A stretch of DNA of 64,000 nucleotides from Norana najaformis (taxonomy: Eukaryota > Annelida > Clitellata > Crassiclitellata > Hormogastridae). The notes below the pieces were generated by a model. That model saw only the letters and a program-made list of their open reading frames with translations. It was not told the origin of the DNA and did no database searches. The position numbers were made by a program, and so were the translations under genes. Shown one piece after another: positions 35,157 through 47,700 of the stretch (position 1 is the first letter of the stretch; each line of letters starts with the position of its first letter). The stretch lies in NCBI GenBank assembly GCA_964023275.1, contig OZ029914.1, forward strand, positions 30,759,351-30,823,350, in the 5' to 3' direction.

Positions 35157-35400
35157 GGCAGTTTATGGGTTTGTACGTGTATCGCACAATTCTGTTCAAT
35201 ATACGGTCTTTGGGCGAATTTTCGTTAATATGCGCCTTTCGTTAACAAATTTTGCAGTTCCTATTGATTCATGAACATTTTTATCGTTTAATCCTCTTTT
35301 AAATTTGAGATGCCAAATATTGCACTACTATTTCGCTAGTTGGCAGCACAGAAACCCGGAATCCGGAACGGAAATGTATTTATATCTGTTGATAGGTTTT
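35157..35400 (+). repeat. 250-bp dispersed repeat, copy 1
   Basis: GCAGTTTATGGGTTTGTA to TTGATAGGTTTTTATACG, matching 36132-36385 in the same orientation over its length. It includes CAGAAACCCGGAATCCGGAA, whose inverse lies at about 28780. Confidence 0.8.
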
Positions 35401-35660
35401 TATACGTGGTTCCTCCTACAGACGGAGGACCTTTACATCAGCTCGGAAAACGGAGTCTTGGCGACTAACAGGAACACAGCCTCGAAGGACTCAGCCTATC
35501 TTAACTAGCCAAGCTCAGTCAACTAACAGAAACTGCCCCTTTTATAGGGATTCTGGGGTTACGCCCCCCAAAGAGACGGCCCATCCTTCAGTCACTCCTT
35601 GAAGAGACGGCCCATCCTTCCGTCACTCCTTTCCTCCAGGTCTTCCGTGTGGGCCGACTC

Positions 35661-35916
<256 letters not shown>

Positions 35917-35976
35917 AAATACATACATTTTAAACTAGCTGAATAATAATAATAATAATAGATGTATTTATATTTC

Positions 35977-36131
35977 AGACGACGACGGCGATGAAGAGGA
36001 GGGAGTTGGTGGTGTTGGATGTTCGTCCGATCCACACCGGAAGTTCTTGCGCTCCAACGAAGAAACGCCCACAGAACGCTCTACACTTACGCGACCGCTA
36101 ACTCAGGGTTGCTTCTTCACCACGGCGATAA
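35977..36131 (+). CDS. Candidate acidic exon, unknown
   Basis: A splice acceptor-like TATTTATATTTCAG precedes an open stretch reading [19 protein letters not shown] and then a Ser/Thr-rich part, with GC-rich third positions unlike its flanks. It runs into the 250-bp repeat at 36132, where the frame soon stops. No partner exon or family was recognised. Confidence 0.2.
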
Positions 36132-36385
36132 ATGCAGTTTATGGGTTTGTAACTGTATCACACAATTCTGTCGCAATATAACGTTTTTGGCCGAATTTTT
36201 GTTAATATTCGCGTTGCCTTAACGATTTATCCAGTTCCTATTGATTCATGAACATTTTTATCGGTTAAGTGTCTTCGAAATTTGAGTTGCCGAATATTTC
36301 ATTGCGATTTCGCTAGATGGCACCACAGAAACCCGGAATCCGGAACGAAACTGTATTTGTATCCCTTGATAGGCTTTTCTACGTT
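36132..36385 (+). repeat. 250-bp dispersed repeat, copy 2
   Basis: Direct copy of 35157-35400, 975 bases downstream, with the TA tract between the two. Confidence 0.8.
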
Positions 36386-36824
36386 CAGAACACCTGGTTG
36401 AATAATGATGAGTTTGAGGAGTAAAGAATGATTTTAAGTATTGTGGTTATCCAGAGCTCAATGTTTTGTAAATTACACTGGATCACACGAAAAAACTTTT
36501 CGCCTGCTACTAGGTATATGTTATGTGTACTACACTAAATCGAATCTGCTGATTCCAAATCTGAAGTCAGATTTTGTGTAGCACGTCAGGATCTTAAGAT
36601 ATGCAGCATACATGCTAATAATTATGCAAACTCTTTACAGAACTAGTATTTCCTTATAACTGTGTAATTATGCAAACTCAGAGTATTCATAACAAGAAAC
36701 AAAATGTTATTCTTTTATAACTTGAAATTAAAATATGTTTTAAAATGTAATATAAATATATGTATGTTATTCAGATGAAAGCATACATTTCGAAATTTTG
36801 TCTCTAGCTTAACTCTATACGAGT

Positions 36825-38516
36825 TCAAAAGTGCTTTAAACACTTGCTCTTGCGCTTGTGAGTGGCCGCTGTTGCCCGCTGCAGAAACCAGCAGTAATCG
36901 CCCATCATGTTGGAATTGCAGTGGCCCTGATATCTTGCTTCAAAGGTGGAGATGTCTTGATGGAATCTCTCTCCATGCTCATCGCTTACATCACCCAAGT
37001 TTGGTGGGAAAAAATCCAGATGGGAATGTAAGAAATGTATTTTTAGTGACATCCGGCAGCCGAGTTGCTTATATGCTGTTAGCATGTTGCTAACGAGTTC
37101 AGCATAGTTCTCAGCTCGGTGATTCCCAAGGAAGTTTTGCACCACCAACGTACATGCATCCCAAGCGGCAAATTCCAATGGGTTGAGCTTGGTTCTAAAT
37201 ACAGTATCACGCATTAGTTCGAGGATTTCTGGCCCAATAAAAATCCCAGCCTTCAGCTTAGCATCAGTTTTGACGGCTCCAAATTTATCTCTCAGATACT
37301 GGAAGCCTTGTCCAGTACGATCCATTGCCACTACGAAATTCCTGATGAGGCCCAGTTTAATGTGAAGTGGTGGTAAGTACACTTTCAATGGATCAACCAA
37401 TGGTTCGCGTTGCACGTTGTGCCGACCAACAATGTGCTCAGATTTAGGAGGCCTCAGTTTCACTTTGTAATGGTTGCTGTCATCACGACTGTTCCACACG
37501 CACAAAAGGCACATACGTTTTGTGTACCCCAGCTGTAGGCCTAGAATAAGTGCTACCACTCTGAGGTCCGCACAGATGTTCCATTTGTGGTCTGAGTAGT
37601 TGATCGCTTTCAAAATGAGTTTCATTGAATCATATGTCTCTTTGAGGCCTACAGCGTGGGCTATAGGAACAGACGGCTTTTCGTTACCATTGTGCACCAA
37701 CACAGCTTTCAGGCTCGCTTGGCTGGAATCTATGAACAGTCTCCACTGATCAGGAACGTATCCGCAACCTAAATTCAGCATGAGACCGTTCACGTCAGTA
37801 CAGAAACAGATATCGTTTTCCAGTTTGTAATATGTAGCTAACTGTTGGTGACGATAACGGAAGTGTGATGTTGTGGTACCTTTTTGAAGCAAGTTCCACT
37901 CCCCTAGTCTGGAGGCTAACAGTTCAGATTTCTCCTTTGACAAAGATAGGTCCCTCACCAGATCATCTAACTCACCTTCCCTTATCAAATGCGGCCTACC
38001 CTCTTCCAAATCTTGATCACTGGATTCATAAACAGTAACGTCATCTTCTGTATTACCATCAGAACTGTCCGTTTCATCAGCACCCGCAGCAGGCGGAAAT
38101 GGTACTGGATTCTCTTCATCATGCGGCACTGGCTTTAGAGCGGACTCGCAATCAGGATAAACGATTTTAGACTTATTTTTCTTTGAAAATCCAGCAACTT
38201 TAGTAATGCAGAAATAACAGTCTGCATGATGATTTCTTGGCTCGCGCCACACCATAGGCACAGCAAACGGCATTGAATTCCTTTTGCCATTCAGCCACTG
38301 TGTAAGCCCAGAGTAGCACACGGTGCAGCAGACATGAAGTGCCCAACTTTTATCCTGGTCTCCGATTTGACATCCAAAATAATACTTGTAAGCAATCATC
38401 ACTCTCTTAGTTAACTTCTTGCGCTGGTCACAAAGAGTATATTTACCACAAACATAGCAAAAATTGTCTGGATGGTTAACACAGCCTCGCCTATTCATTT
38501 CAAAATTAAATCTCAC
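36825..38516 (-). CDS. Intact 563-residue protein of a dispersed, probably transposase-derived family
   Basis: A single uninterrupted frame with an ATG start. The N-terminus is Cys-rich and probably zinc-binding: NHPDNFCYVCGKYT (14-27), HVCCTVCYSG (61-70), CYFC (100-103). An acidic linker covers about 133-180. The C-terminal half is conserved, with RLFIDSSQASLKAVLVHNG (259-277), ICADLR (314-319), CLLC (336-339), and HFLHSHLDFFPPNLG then SDEHGERFHQDI (494-522). Acidic residues D263, D317 and E513 could form an RNase H-like catalytic triad, which is my inference. I recall many similar intronless predicted proteins in invertebrate genomes but no assigned function. A decayed copy lies at 56557-57960. 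Lack of introns and multicopy state favour a mobile element or a gene derived from one. Terminal repeats were not identified. Confidence 0.75.
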   Translation of the reverse strand: MRFNFEMNRRGCVNHPDNFCYVCGKYTLCDQRKKLTKRVMIAYKYYFGCQIGDQDKSWALHVCCTVCYSGLTQWLNGKRNSMPFAVPMVWREPRNHHADCYFCITKVAGFSKKNKSKIVYPDCESALKPVPHDEENPVPFPPAAGADETDSSDGNTEDDVTVYESSDQDLEEGRPHLIREGELDDLVRDLSLSKEKSELLASRLGEWNLLQKGTTTSHFRYRHQQLATYYKLENDICFCTDVNGLMLNLGCGYVPDQWRLFIDSSQASLKAVLVHNGNEKPSVPIAHAVGLKETYDSMKLILKAINYSDHKWNICADLRVVALILGLQLGYTKRMCLLCVWNSRDDSNHYKVKLRPPKSEHIVGRHNVQREPLVDPLKVYLPPLHIKLGLIRNFVVAMDRTGQGFQYLRDKFGAVKTDAKLKAGIFIGPEILELMRDTVFRTKLNPLEFAAWDACTLVVQNFLGNHRAENYAELVSNMLTAYKQLGCRMSLKIHFLHSHLDFFPPNLGDVSDEHGERFHQDISTFEARYQGHCNSNMMGDYCWFLQRATAATHKRKSKCLKHF

Positions 38517-38519
38517 ACA

Positions 38520-39627
38520 CTAGCTACAGCTATATAAGAAAACTTCACCTTCGTTCTACGCAATCTCGCCTTATATACTGGTATTGATGCTGACGTCAGC
38601 TCGCTGACATGCCCAATCATGTCTAGCGGCTGCTGCAGGCTTGCTGTTAGGAATATTTCAGGCGACACTTGCAGGCATGCACGTATCATTGGCAGCAATC
38701 GTGGAGACACATACAACAGAATGTACAGACAACCGAAAACGAATCCTTACGTCATTACTTGAATGCATGCATAACTTAAAATCTAGACGTGCTGGGCAGA
38801 TTCTGACTTCATATTTGGAATCAACACATTTGAATCAATATAAGGCACATGCATTACTTTCAGTAGCAAAATCGTTGTGATCCAGTGCTATCGTTTACAA
38901 ATAAACACGCAACACGGTGCTACTACACCATGTGCCGAACTCTGAGACAAATAGCGAGGAGTAGTAGTGAATAATGACTATCTCAATAAATTCCTTAATA
39001 GTGTCTTGCTGATACGAAACCCAACACCCTTTGTCTTTCTATATTTATCCTCCTCTCTAGTCCTGGCTATTTTCCTCATATGGTGATCTTTTTCGGCTGC
39101 CTTATCGCATATTTAGCATTCTACATCGCTCTCCTTGTAGGCCTATCGAGATATGCGGTCTTATTTGATCATCCTGATGTGGTGGCAGACTTCAGTAGCA
39201 TTCCATCTTCCCCCATACATCGCAGCAGCATCCTCCCTTCACATTCCTGAGCTCCACCGTCTGTCCTACAGACGGCATTCTTCCTTCCTCGCCTGAACTC
39301 GTTGCCTTTGGGGTCATACCTCGCCGTGTCGTCATATCTTTGTGCCTCTGTCTATCTTCTTTTCGCTGTCTGTTGTCTTTTCGCCTTTGCATGAGTCATG
39401 CCTACTTGTCTTAAAGTTCCTGTCTTTTATCATATAAGTAGTTTAATTCTACGATACTTTATGATAAAAGTTTAAAGAGGCAGAGGGGACAGTGCTTGGT
39501 TTAGCACTGTCCCCCTTACTGTCCCCCTCATTAGAAGTTTCAACTGTGGGGGATAATCCTCCCAGTCAAAACTTTGGGGAGGACAGTCCCCCTCTGCCCC
39601 CCCCCCCCCCGTGATTTACGCCACTGC
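38520..39627. other. Spacer, no supported gene
   Basis: Mostly unique. At 39475-39620 a G/C-homopolymer-rich stretch includes repeated CTGTCCCC blocks and a C14 run, ending in TACGCCACTG. That end resembles the terminus of CAGTGGCG-type hAT MITEs such as the one at 41045, but the opposite end was not found. Confidence 0.4.
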
Positions 39628-40115
39628 GCCCAACGAAAGCCAAATCACGGGATCCAGCTTACTCACAGGCTCTCAGTCAAAAGAAAATCGATAGGCAAAA
39701 GTGTTCGGTTCCAGGTCAAGATCCAAGAGCCAGGCAGAGAGACAGCGTAGCAGTTACGGTGGGTGATGTTTGGGATTGGAGTGGAAAGAGGAATAAGAGG
39801 AAGAAGGGAAGTCAGGATAGGATCTGTGAAAGAGGAATGTGGGCGATAATATAGTGATTAGTTTGCTGTACTGTCTATAAGTTCCTTCATCTCTGAATAA
39901 TCCACGCCAGGGCAGACATTTGCTTCCAGATTTCGGCTCCACTTGTGCCCTCTAGCCAACTCAGCTGTAATGAGTACACTGACCGTACACCATCAGTGAG
40001 AAGATCAGGCGACGATGGAAAGGCCTGGCCATCCGTACCCACATAACGAGTGAGTGAATGAGTGAGTGTGAGTGAGTGAGTGAGTGAGTGAGCAGACGAA
40101 AGCATCATGACTCTT
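39628..40115 (+). mobile_element. Composite interspersed repeat, family A (long copy)
   Basis: Collinear with 11393-11890 over about 490 bases, from GCGCCCAACGAAAGCC to the GAGTGAGTGAG tail and GCAGACGAAAGCATCATGA. It keeps the TATAGTGATTAGTTTGCTG tRNA-like part and the GAGTACACTGACCGTACACC block. It is noncoding. Confidence 0.78.
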
Positions 40116-41044
40116 CTTTAGAACAGTTTCTCATCGAGTTCCGCGCCACAGTTTGTCCGTTCAGATCGACCTTGACCTTACGTGCTTATAAACCAGTAGT
40201 TGCAAATAAGCTCGTTCTCTCGACTTGCCTCTTGGGAATCCAAAGAATCGCGATGTTTACCGTATATTAGAATTACTATTTACTTATTTATTTATGTAAT
40301 TACTATTACAATCGATCTATTTATCGCCTACTCTCAAAAGCGCTACTTCAATGTAACGCTTTTGATTTTCTCCCCAAGAAAATTTTGCCCGCCCCCCACC
40401 CAGCTCGGGGTGCAAGAAGTTAGAATCACCCCTTAAAAATTCTGGTTCAGTCGCTCAATAGTGTCATCATCAGTAGGGCTAAACAACTTATTAGGCCTAC
40501 GTAGACCCCTAATTTCATCTGGACTTCCACGCACACTTGGAGCCTACCGTTCCTAATATCCTAGGAATAATTGAGAGCCTTCTCTTTTAAAACTTTTATT
40601 TTAGCAAACATTTGCGTAGTTTTAGTTTACATAAAACTTATTCCAAATATAGGCAACTGAAAATAAGCCTAATAACCATTGGATCATTAGCCAACTATAA
40701 CCTAAAAGACTGAGAATAGGAGAGATATGCCCTAGGTTTTAAACACGTAACATTTCCGCAGTAAAGCAAGCAGGTTGCTCTTTACGTGGATTCCTACACT
40801 GCGAACATATGATAGGGTCTATAGTGGCCTACTACAAATAGGACTTAAACCACACATTAATTACTGGGAAAATCTATTGCACTTTGGTGTTACCTCATAG
40901 CTTCGGTTTGCTTGAGAATAAACGGATGCATCGGTAAATGTCTTATTCAATTCGACTTAAAATTTATAATCAGGTACTACTTATCGCATAGGCACAGCTT
41001 TCTAATCTCAAGGGGTGGGGTAGAAAAAAACTTAATTATATCAT
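40116..41044. other. Spacer, no supported gene
   Basis: AT-rich sequence with no recognised gene or element. Confidence 0.4.
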
Positions 41045-41211
41045 CAGTGGCGAATTTAGCTATACGCGTTGGGGGGCGGTTCGTCCCCGCTCCCTCTTGG
41101 TTATATGCCGGCTCCCCCCAGACCAGACCCGTGCATGGTGGACTGCCAGAATGTGGCGCCCCTCTGGAAATGCTCTTGACCCCCACGCAAGCAATCCTGG
41201 AGCCGCCACTG
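41045..41211. mobile_element. hAT-like MITE, 167 bp
   Basis: Starts CAGTGGCGAATTTAGC and ends GGAGCCGCCACTG, giving inverted CAGTGGCG ends typical of hAT-type nonautonomous elements. The flanking 8-mers TATATCAT and TATAGTAT match at six of eight positions, consistent with an aged 8-bp target duplication. The interior is GC-rich (CCCC/GGGG runs) and noncoding. Confidence 0.7.
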
Positions 41212-41721
41212 TATAGTATATTGCATCAAAGTATTGGAAGGAAAAAATTACTAAAAATTAGGCTTATATAATTTCTGTGTTTTATTTAAATTACATTGTT
41301 ACTTAGAAAACCTAACTCAACATTCAAACCACAGATTCTTATTTATATAGTATATGTGTTCAAACCTTGTACGTGGCGTGTCCGCCACACTAAACTTTTT
41401 GTTAAGGCCCAGAATGATCAAACGTGTAATTTGACGCTTGATTACATTTTTGTAACCAAAGTTGCAGTTACGATGTTTTGAATTCAATAAAACAGTATAA
41501 GACAACCACTGTATAGACTATCAATTTAAATTGTTGCGCTAAACTTTCTAAAGTAAACGGTTAAAGTATGTAAATTACCGAGTGTATGTAGGAACGCACG
41601 GCTTTATACACAGAATGGTGCTATATAATTATCTCGTTGTACCTTGTTGGCGTTACTTCCGCTGAAATGGTTTTTTAAACAACTGGTTCAGTTTATCAGT
41701 GTAAAATTAAGTAAACTGACA

Positions 41722-41779
41722 ATGGATGGGTTGGACAGCGATGATTTTGGCCCGATGATGGGAGCAGATTTCTTTCAAG
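41722..41779 (+). CDS. RABEP1: Rabaptin exon 1 with DDFGPMMGA motif
   Basis: Nineteen codons, MDGLDSDDFGPMMGADFFQ, then a donor GTACGAAAG in phase 1. The core DFGPMM resembles the FGPLV motif of vertebrate rabaptin-5 that binds the ears of GGA and gamma-adaptin. In vertebrates that motif (ESDFGPLVGAD) lies mid-protein between coiled-coil regions; here it is at the very N-terminus. An alternative is that the frame reads past the donor to 41862, but homology supports splicing into exon 2. Confidence 0.8.
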
Positions 41780-44700
41780 GTACGAAAGTTGCCAGTTTAA
41801 AGAACTTGTACGAGTGGACTAAAGCTAGCGGGATAAGGTTTCAAGGGCCTGTCGTTTTCTGACAACCTTTGCGCCAATGGCAAAACGCAAGATAGATATC
41901 GCTCTATTTGGGCCCTACGTGGTGGTCAGCTTTAATTTTGACGTTAGAATATGACATACACAAAAACTGTAAACCTTGCAGTAATGGTTAAAACCCATGC
42001 TATGTTTTGTAGTGTTCTGTGTGGATGTGGCGTTACAAGCTGCTAATAACCTGTTGATCATAAATAGCTTGTTGTATAGCAATTATAGTCTCAATAAATA
42101 GAGTTAATTTTAAAGCAACCTTTTCTGACCCTTTGCATGTTGTAGAGCACTAGTTTATTCTATGTTATCAGTTTCCTTTAGGGGTTTGACCTCACTTTAA
42201 ACATTTCCATGCTTTTCTTTTAAAAAATGTGGCTCCTTTTTCTGAGCAGTAATTTTCGTTTAAGTCAGATTGTCCTTTAGCTGCATTGTAGCACATCTCA
42301 AGAGGTAATTGAAATAGACCTGTACTGTAAATGTAACACACATTAATTTACAGCCAATCTTTTATTTCTGTGTATCTTTTAATAGTTTGAGATTCTGTTC
42401 TTGATTTTTGTTGCATTACTTTACACTGTTGGTCCCACATCTGACACATCAGTAATTTTCTGGCTGTTATTATCTTCATGCTATCAGACAGCACAGAGCT
42501 GGAGATGCTGAAAAGAAGACATGCTCAGCTTCTGGAGCAGAAGCATATTGCAGAAGCGGAATTCAATCAACAGAGAGCAAAGTTCATGGAGCTTTTCAAG
42601 CAGAAAGAAGGTTTGCCGACTTGTTTTTGAAATATTTGAAACTTCTGTGAGCATTTGAAGACAGTATATAGAACATGCTTTTATCATCTGTGCCTGATCC
42701 GTGCTATATGCCATTCACTTTCTTTTAAGGCTGCTTCTACTTTGATGCCTGCATTCATCTGTCCTAGAGTTGACCATGGTAATGCATCTATGCAGGTCTG
42801 TTTATTTGCATTGGTCAGCTTCAGTCTGTTTAAATGCTGTGGCTCTGTTAATTGGTAGAATTCCAAAGTTTGGTCATAATTTTACTTACATACAGGATGA
42901 GCTGCATTGTTTGCCCATGTGAAGGTGCACTGGGTTTAAGGTCCTGTTGCTGATGCTTGTTCAGTTACGCTTCATCCTATCTTAGGGAGCTGTGTATTTC
43001 GGTTCACCTGTCCTGGGCTGTAGATCTCTTTCACTGTGGAGCACAAGGTGCTCTCGTTGTCTCTCTGTCACGTGCTTTCACAGCGCATTGTGGTAGCTTC
43101 ACTGTGGTTGACCCTTCAATCTTCAGTCTGTCATGCAGTGTTAGCTTCTTGCCCTTCAATTGCCAGAATGGTCTTAAATTGCTGACAATGTTCTGACCAG
43201 GAGAGCCAACTGACTGCCCAGAAATTGCTGGTGGTTTAAGGCCATTCTGTTTAATTATGGTCTTCTGTTATAAGGTCAGGAGCACCTTTAAGTAATTTTC
43301 TCATAGAGGTGCTATGTAGAAGTGCAGTTACAATTACAATTACATCAAGTACTTTACTGCATTTGAAAACTAAGAAGTAGAATGCAGAATTTTTTCTTAC
43401 TGTTTGAATGCTTACTTGTGAACATGGTGCACTTTTGGTGGACGTCTTCTGTGTTAACTGTTGACCAGATTACCTGCAGCAGACTAGGGACCAACTGACC
43501 GCTGCCCAGAATCGGTGTTCTGACCAGGAGAGCCAACTGACCGCCCAGAAATATCAGCTGCAGAAACTTGACACTGAAATAAACGACATAAAGACAGCAG
43601 CTGCGATAGCAGAGGTTAAACGAGCCGATGAAATGGAAAAGATTCAACGGAAATATCGAGAGGAAATGGCTTCACTTCAGAGCATCATCAAAGGTCAGTA
43701 GGTCTTCTGAAGCCTCCTCGCCTTATGTTTCTCCTACTTTGTTTCCTCCTTTTTTACTCTGACCTATTTCTCTGACTTATCGGATTTTGACCAAGCTTCT
43801 CCCAGATAGAATGATTTGACTATGGTTTCACTTGAAGCAAGCGTTGATTGATGCCTTGTGAATTAAGATAGTGATGCTGATGTATGCAGTGGTTATGTAC
43901 ACTCTGTTTCCATGTTTATGTACATTTAACATAATGTGTCTCCAGTTATATATTCTCTGGCCCTGCACTTTGGACATTGACATTAACTGTGGATCTATCA
44001 ATCACGCTAGTAAAAGTTGTTGCTGTTTGGGCTTTGTCAAATAAGGATGTGATGAACTTTATTTTCTAAGTCTTTTCAACAATGACAGAATGCTAAAGAA
44101 GTCAACAGATTAGATTAGATTACTCAGCTACTTTTGGAGGGAGTCATGTAACTTCTTTTCTGTGGCAACATTTGAGCTGGAAGTGACTGATTAGGTTGTG
44201 TAGTGGAGCGAAATAAATGTTGCTGCTGTATTTCTTAACATTTGTTTAGGTTGATAGGTATTAATAAATTGTCATTATTGTGAATTAGATCAATCCTACT
44301 TGTTAATATCTGATGACTGGCAAGAGTTAATTCACTGCAAGAATCATGAAAAGATTGTCCTTATTGTGGAGTGAGGATTTCAGTCTGGCTATTGTATTCC
44401 TAACTGCATCTGTGTCTGTCGATGTTTATTGACTTTTTGCATTTGGTATGAGGATTAGAGTCCAACAGTGATTGTAACAAAACATTTGAATAGCACCTCC
44501 TGAAAGCCTTTCCAGTCAACCAGGAATCCAACTAGAATTACAACTTCTAATAAAATTATTACAATAGAATCTTCTTGTTGCATGGATCATTATAACACAG
44601 AGTCTGATATAACACTGTTGGGGGCATGGATCCGAAATTTTGTCCTACTTTGAACATGACCTCATTTTAGTGCAAACTCTTTTGTAAGCAAGTCGAGTGC

Positions 44701-47700
44701 ATATGAACTGTCTATTATTTTATTCATTCACTTGTACCTTAAGATCCAAGTTACAAGTGTTTTACTTTGTCCAGAGCTTACGATTCAGGTTGAACAGTCA
44801 TCGTTGGGACAGTATCAACAAGAAATGGCTAAACTGATGCGTCAGAAAGAGAAACTGGAGTACGAGTTACAAGAAACAAGAAGCAAAGTCAACCGAGATA
44901 GGTACTAGCTGCCTCTGTCTGGCACTTTCTTTATCAAAATAACTCACATCATTCAGGTACAAGTAATATTGTTTCCTTATTCATGCTCATAATTCTGCTA
45001 GTTGCAACCTCATCAATTTATTTTCGTTTTAAGTCATGGTGTTGTGTCATCACTCATTCATTGCTCTTGATCCAGTGGTTGGGGGCTTATTTGTAGTATG
45101 AAGTCAGTCAACTGAACATGTATGGGCCACATGGTAACCTATTTTTGCTGGTTTTTTGTTGCCTACAGTTGCTAAGTACAGTATTACTTTATTCTTTCTG
45201 ATAGGGAAGGCATTCTGACGTCACTAACAAAGACTTTGCATAAACGAGTTGGAAATGTGGATCCTCGAGAAACTGAAGAAGAAAACCTTGAGTACAGTAT
45301 GAAGAAGGTATTACACCATTTTGCTTGACTCGGCTCAGCATTTTCAGCCTACCCTAAGTTTTACTTTCTTAGATCAGTTATCGTTGGTACATACTAATAT
45401 GCATGTTGAATACTCATGACACTTTGGGACCAAGAATCAAGAATCACCTTATAATGAGGTAGGTATGCACTTTTTCATACCTGATCTGATTTTGGGATTC
45501 ATGTCTGTGACTGTGCTTGATCAGAATTCATATGATAATGAAGCATGTCATAAGGAGTCTACATTGTACATTTGTCAGTTGTATGTACACATATATGTTT
45601 GTAATGAAGTTTGTTTTTTATTGTCTGGGCATTTTGGTCTTGAGCTTCTTACTTTGTTTTGTCCAGGCTCAAGAAGATGCCGAGAAATTACGATCTATTT
45701 TAACACCCTTTGAAGAGGAAATTAGTTCACTCAAGGCCGAGCTGAAACACTGTCATGAGCACATGGCTGTCCTTGAAGGCCAGGTAGGTTTAGCATATTG
45801 ATACTTATCAGTAAAAAAGAGCATATAACAACAGTTACAGGTGATGGTCACTAAATCATGGAAGTGAGTTAAAAAGGTGGTTAAGATGGATGAAGAAGAT
45901 GGTGACTATGGTAATGTGATAATGTTGATAAGGAAGATGATGTTGATGATGAAGAGGAAGACGACACACTGACATTATGTATCCACAATGGTGACAATAA
46001 TGGTTGCTTAAAAGCTTTTGGTTACTGCTTAATCAGTGTGTTGATGATGATTAAGGCAAAGGATATCAGTTTTTATGATAAGTAGCTGTATATATTACTA
46101 TACATTTATGTAGGTGTTGCTGGAGGACACTGATGACTATAGATGATTATGATGTTTTTGGATTAGGAAGATGATAGATGATATTAGATAATATGATGAT
46201 ATTAGATAGTGGATGATGACTATAGATGATTATGTCTTTGGATTAGGAAGATGATAAGGATTAGACAGTGAATGATGATGATGTTGATGATTACGTATTG
46301 TAAAATCATATGTGGACACATCCTCTTGGAGCTACATTTTTCCATTTAATTAAGGAACTGAGAAGTCTGCAGGAAGCTTCGAGAAGAAGACGTTCGCATC
46401 CAAATCCTTCATCATTAACATCTGATCAGGCACAGGATCTTCCAGGCAGTGCTGTTATTCCAAAAACAGCTGGTTAGTACTATTTTGTTCTTTTTTCATT
46501 TGGCTAGTGTTTCTTTGCGAAATCTTGGTATTTTGTCCCTTTTGCCAATGTGGCTTGCCCAAATCACTGTGTTTTTGACCATTTTACAAGTATCTTTTGT
46601 CCATGTCACAATATTTTCGGTAATTTTACTCGTACTATTCTTGGCCAGGTTGATCAGGTCTGTTACACTTGAATGGTAAGTGCCATAGAATGAAGGTGGC
46701 ATTATGAAAATACAGAAATATTATTATGTTGTGTTGTGCTGGTTTTGAAATTCGTCGGATTGTAGAATTGAATGTGATACATTTGTCTTTATTCTTTCAG
46801 GTGATGAAAATGCGACTTCGACTGATAAGGGAAGTCGATTTGTCAGGAGACAAGAGTGGGATGCTCTGCAGAGACAGGTAGGTGCTCCTGGGAATGTAAT
46901 AATGCTCAGTATTTCAGTTGATTATCAAGCAGAGATCCAAAAGAGCTATTTTTCATTTTACTAGTGTGCTGTCTTGTCATGCATGTTGTACAATCCCAAA
47001 AACACAACATAGAATAATAGCTTCTATAGCTCTGGTTTCTCTGACCTATCGGAATTTGACCCAGCTTCTCCAATGGATTATGATTTTGGATTGTGCTTTT
47101 GACTTGAAGCGACCATTGACTGATGCCTTGGGCATTATGTTAATGGCTCTGTAGATTAGATTAGTTTAGAGTATAATGTCATCATGTTTTTATGTAGCAC
47201 TTTGTAGCAGAATTTTGTAAAAAAGTCTGTACAATCTGATCTGCTCTATTGTAGCTGTATGCGCTGACTTCTGGAGCTCGGTTGTCTATGAAAAAATAGG
47301 GTTGCAGGTTGAGGAAAATGAAATGTGGAATTATTCGGGTTTTGATCTGATATTTGAAATGAAGTAAAGCTTTTTTTTAACTCTTTGAGAGCAAAGGAGG
47401 AAATGGTTAAGTTCCACAGCTCTGTAAACAAAGTCTTCATGGTCCTGTGATTGTGAGATTGCAAGCTGAGTGTTTGAAAGACAGCCAAAGTCCACACTCT
47501 GGAACAGCTTTCCTTCCACTGCTTCTTACAGATTCTGTAATTTCACTCCATGATTTGAACCCTAGTCATATTTAGTGTGTAAATGCTTCAGATTAACTGC
47601 TCAACCACCATACCATTTAACTGTGTCCTTTTTATCTGCAGTTGGCACAGTCTTTGGAAATTTCCAAGAAACCGTGTCTCGAGTGCAAGAAACTAAAAGC

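Noticed and set aside
41780-41862. Read-through extension of rabaptin exon 1 as a short separate protein
   Set aside because: A consensus donor and strong homology of the spliced product favour splicing at 41779.
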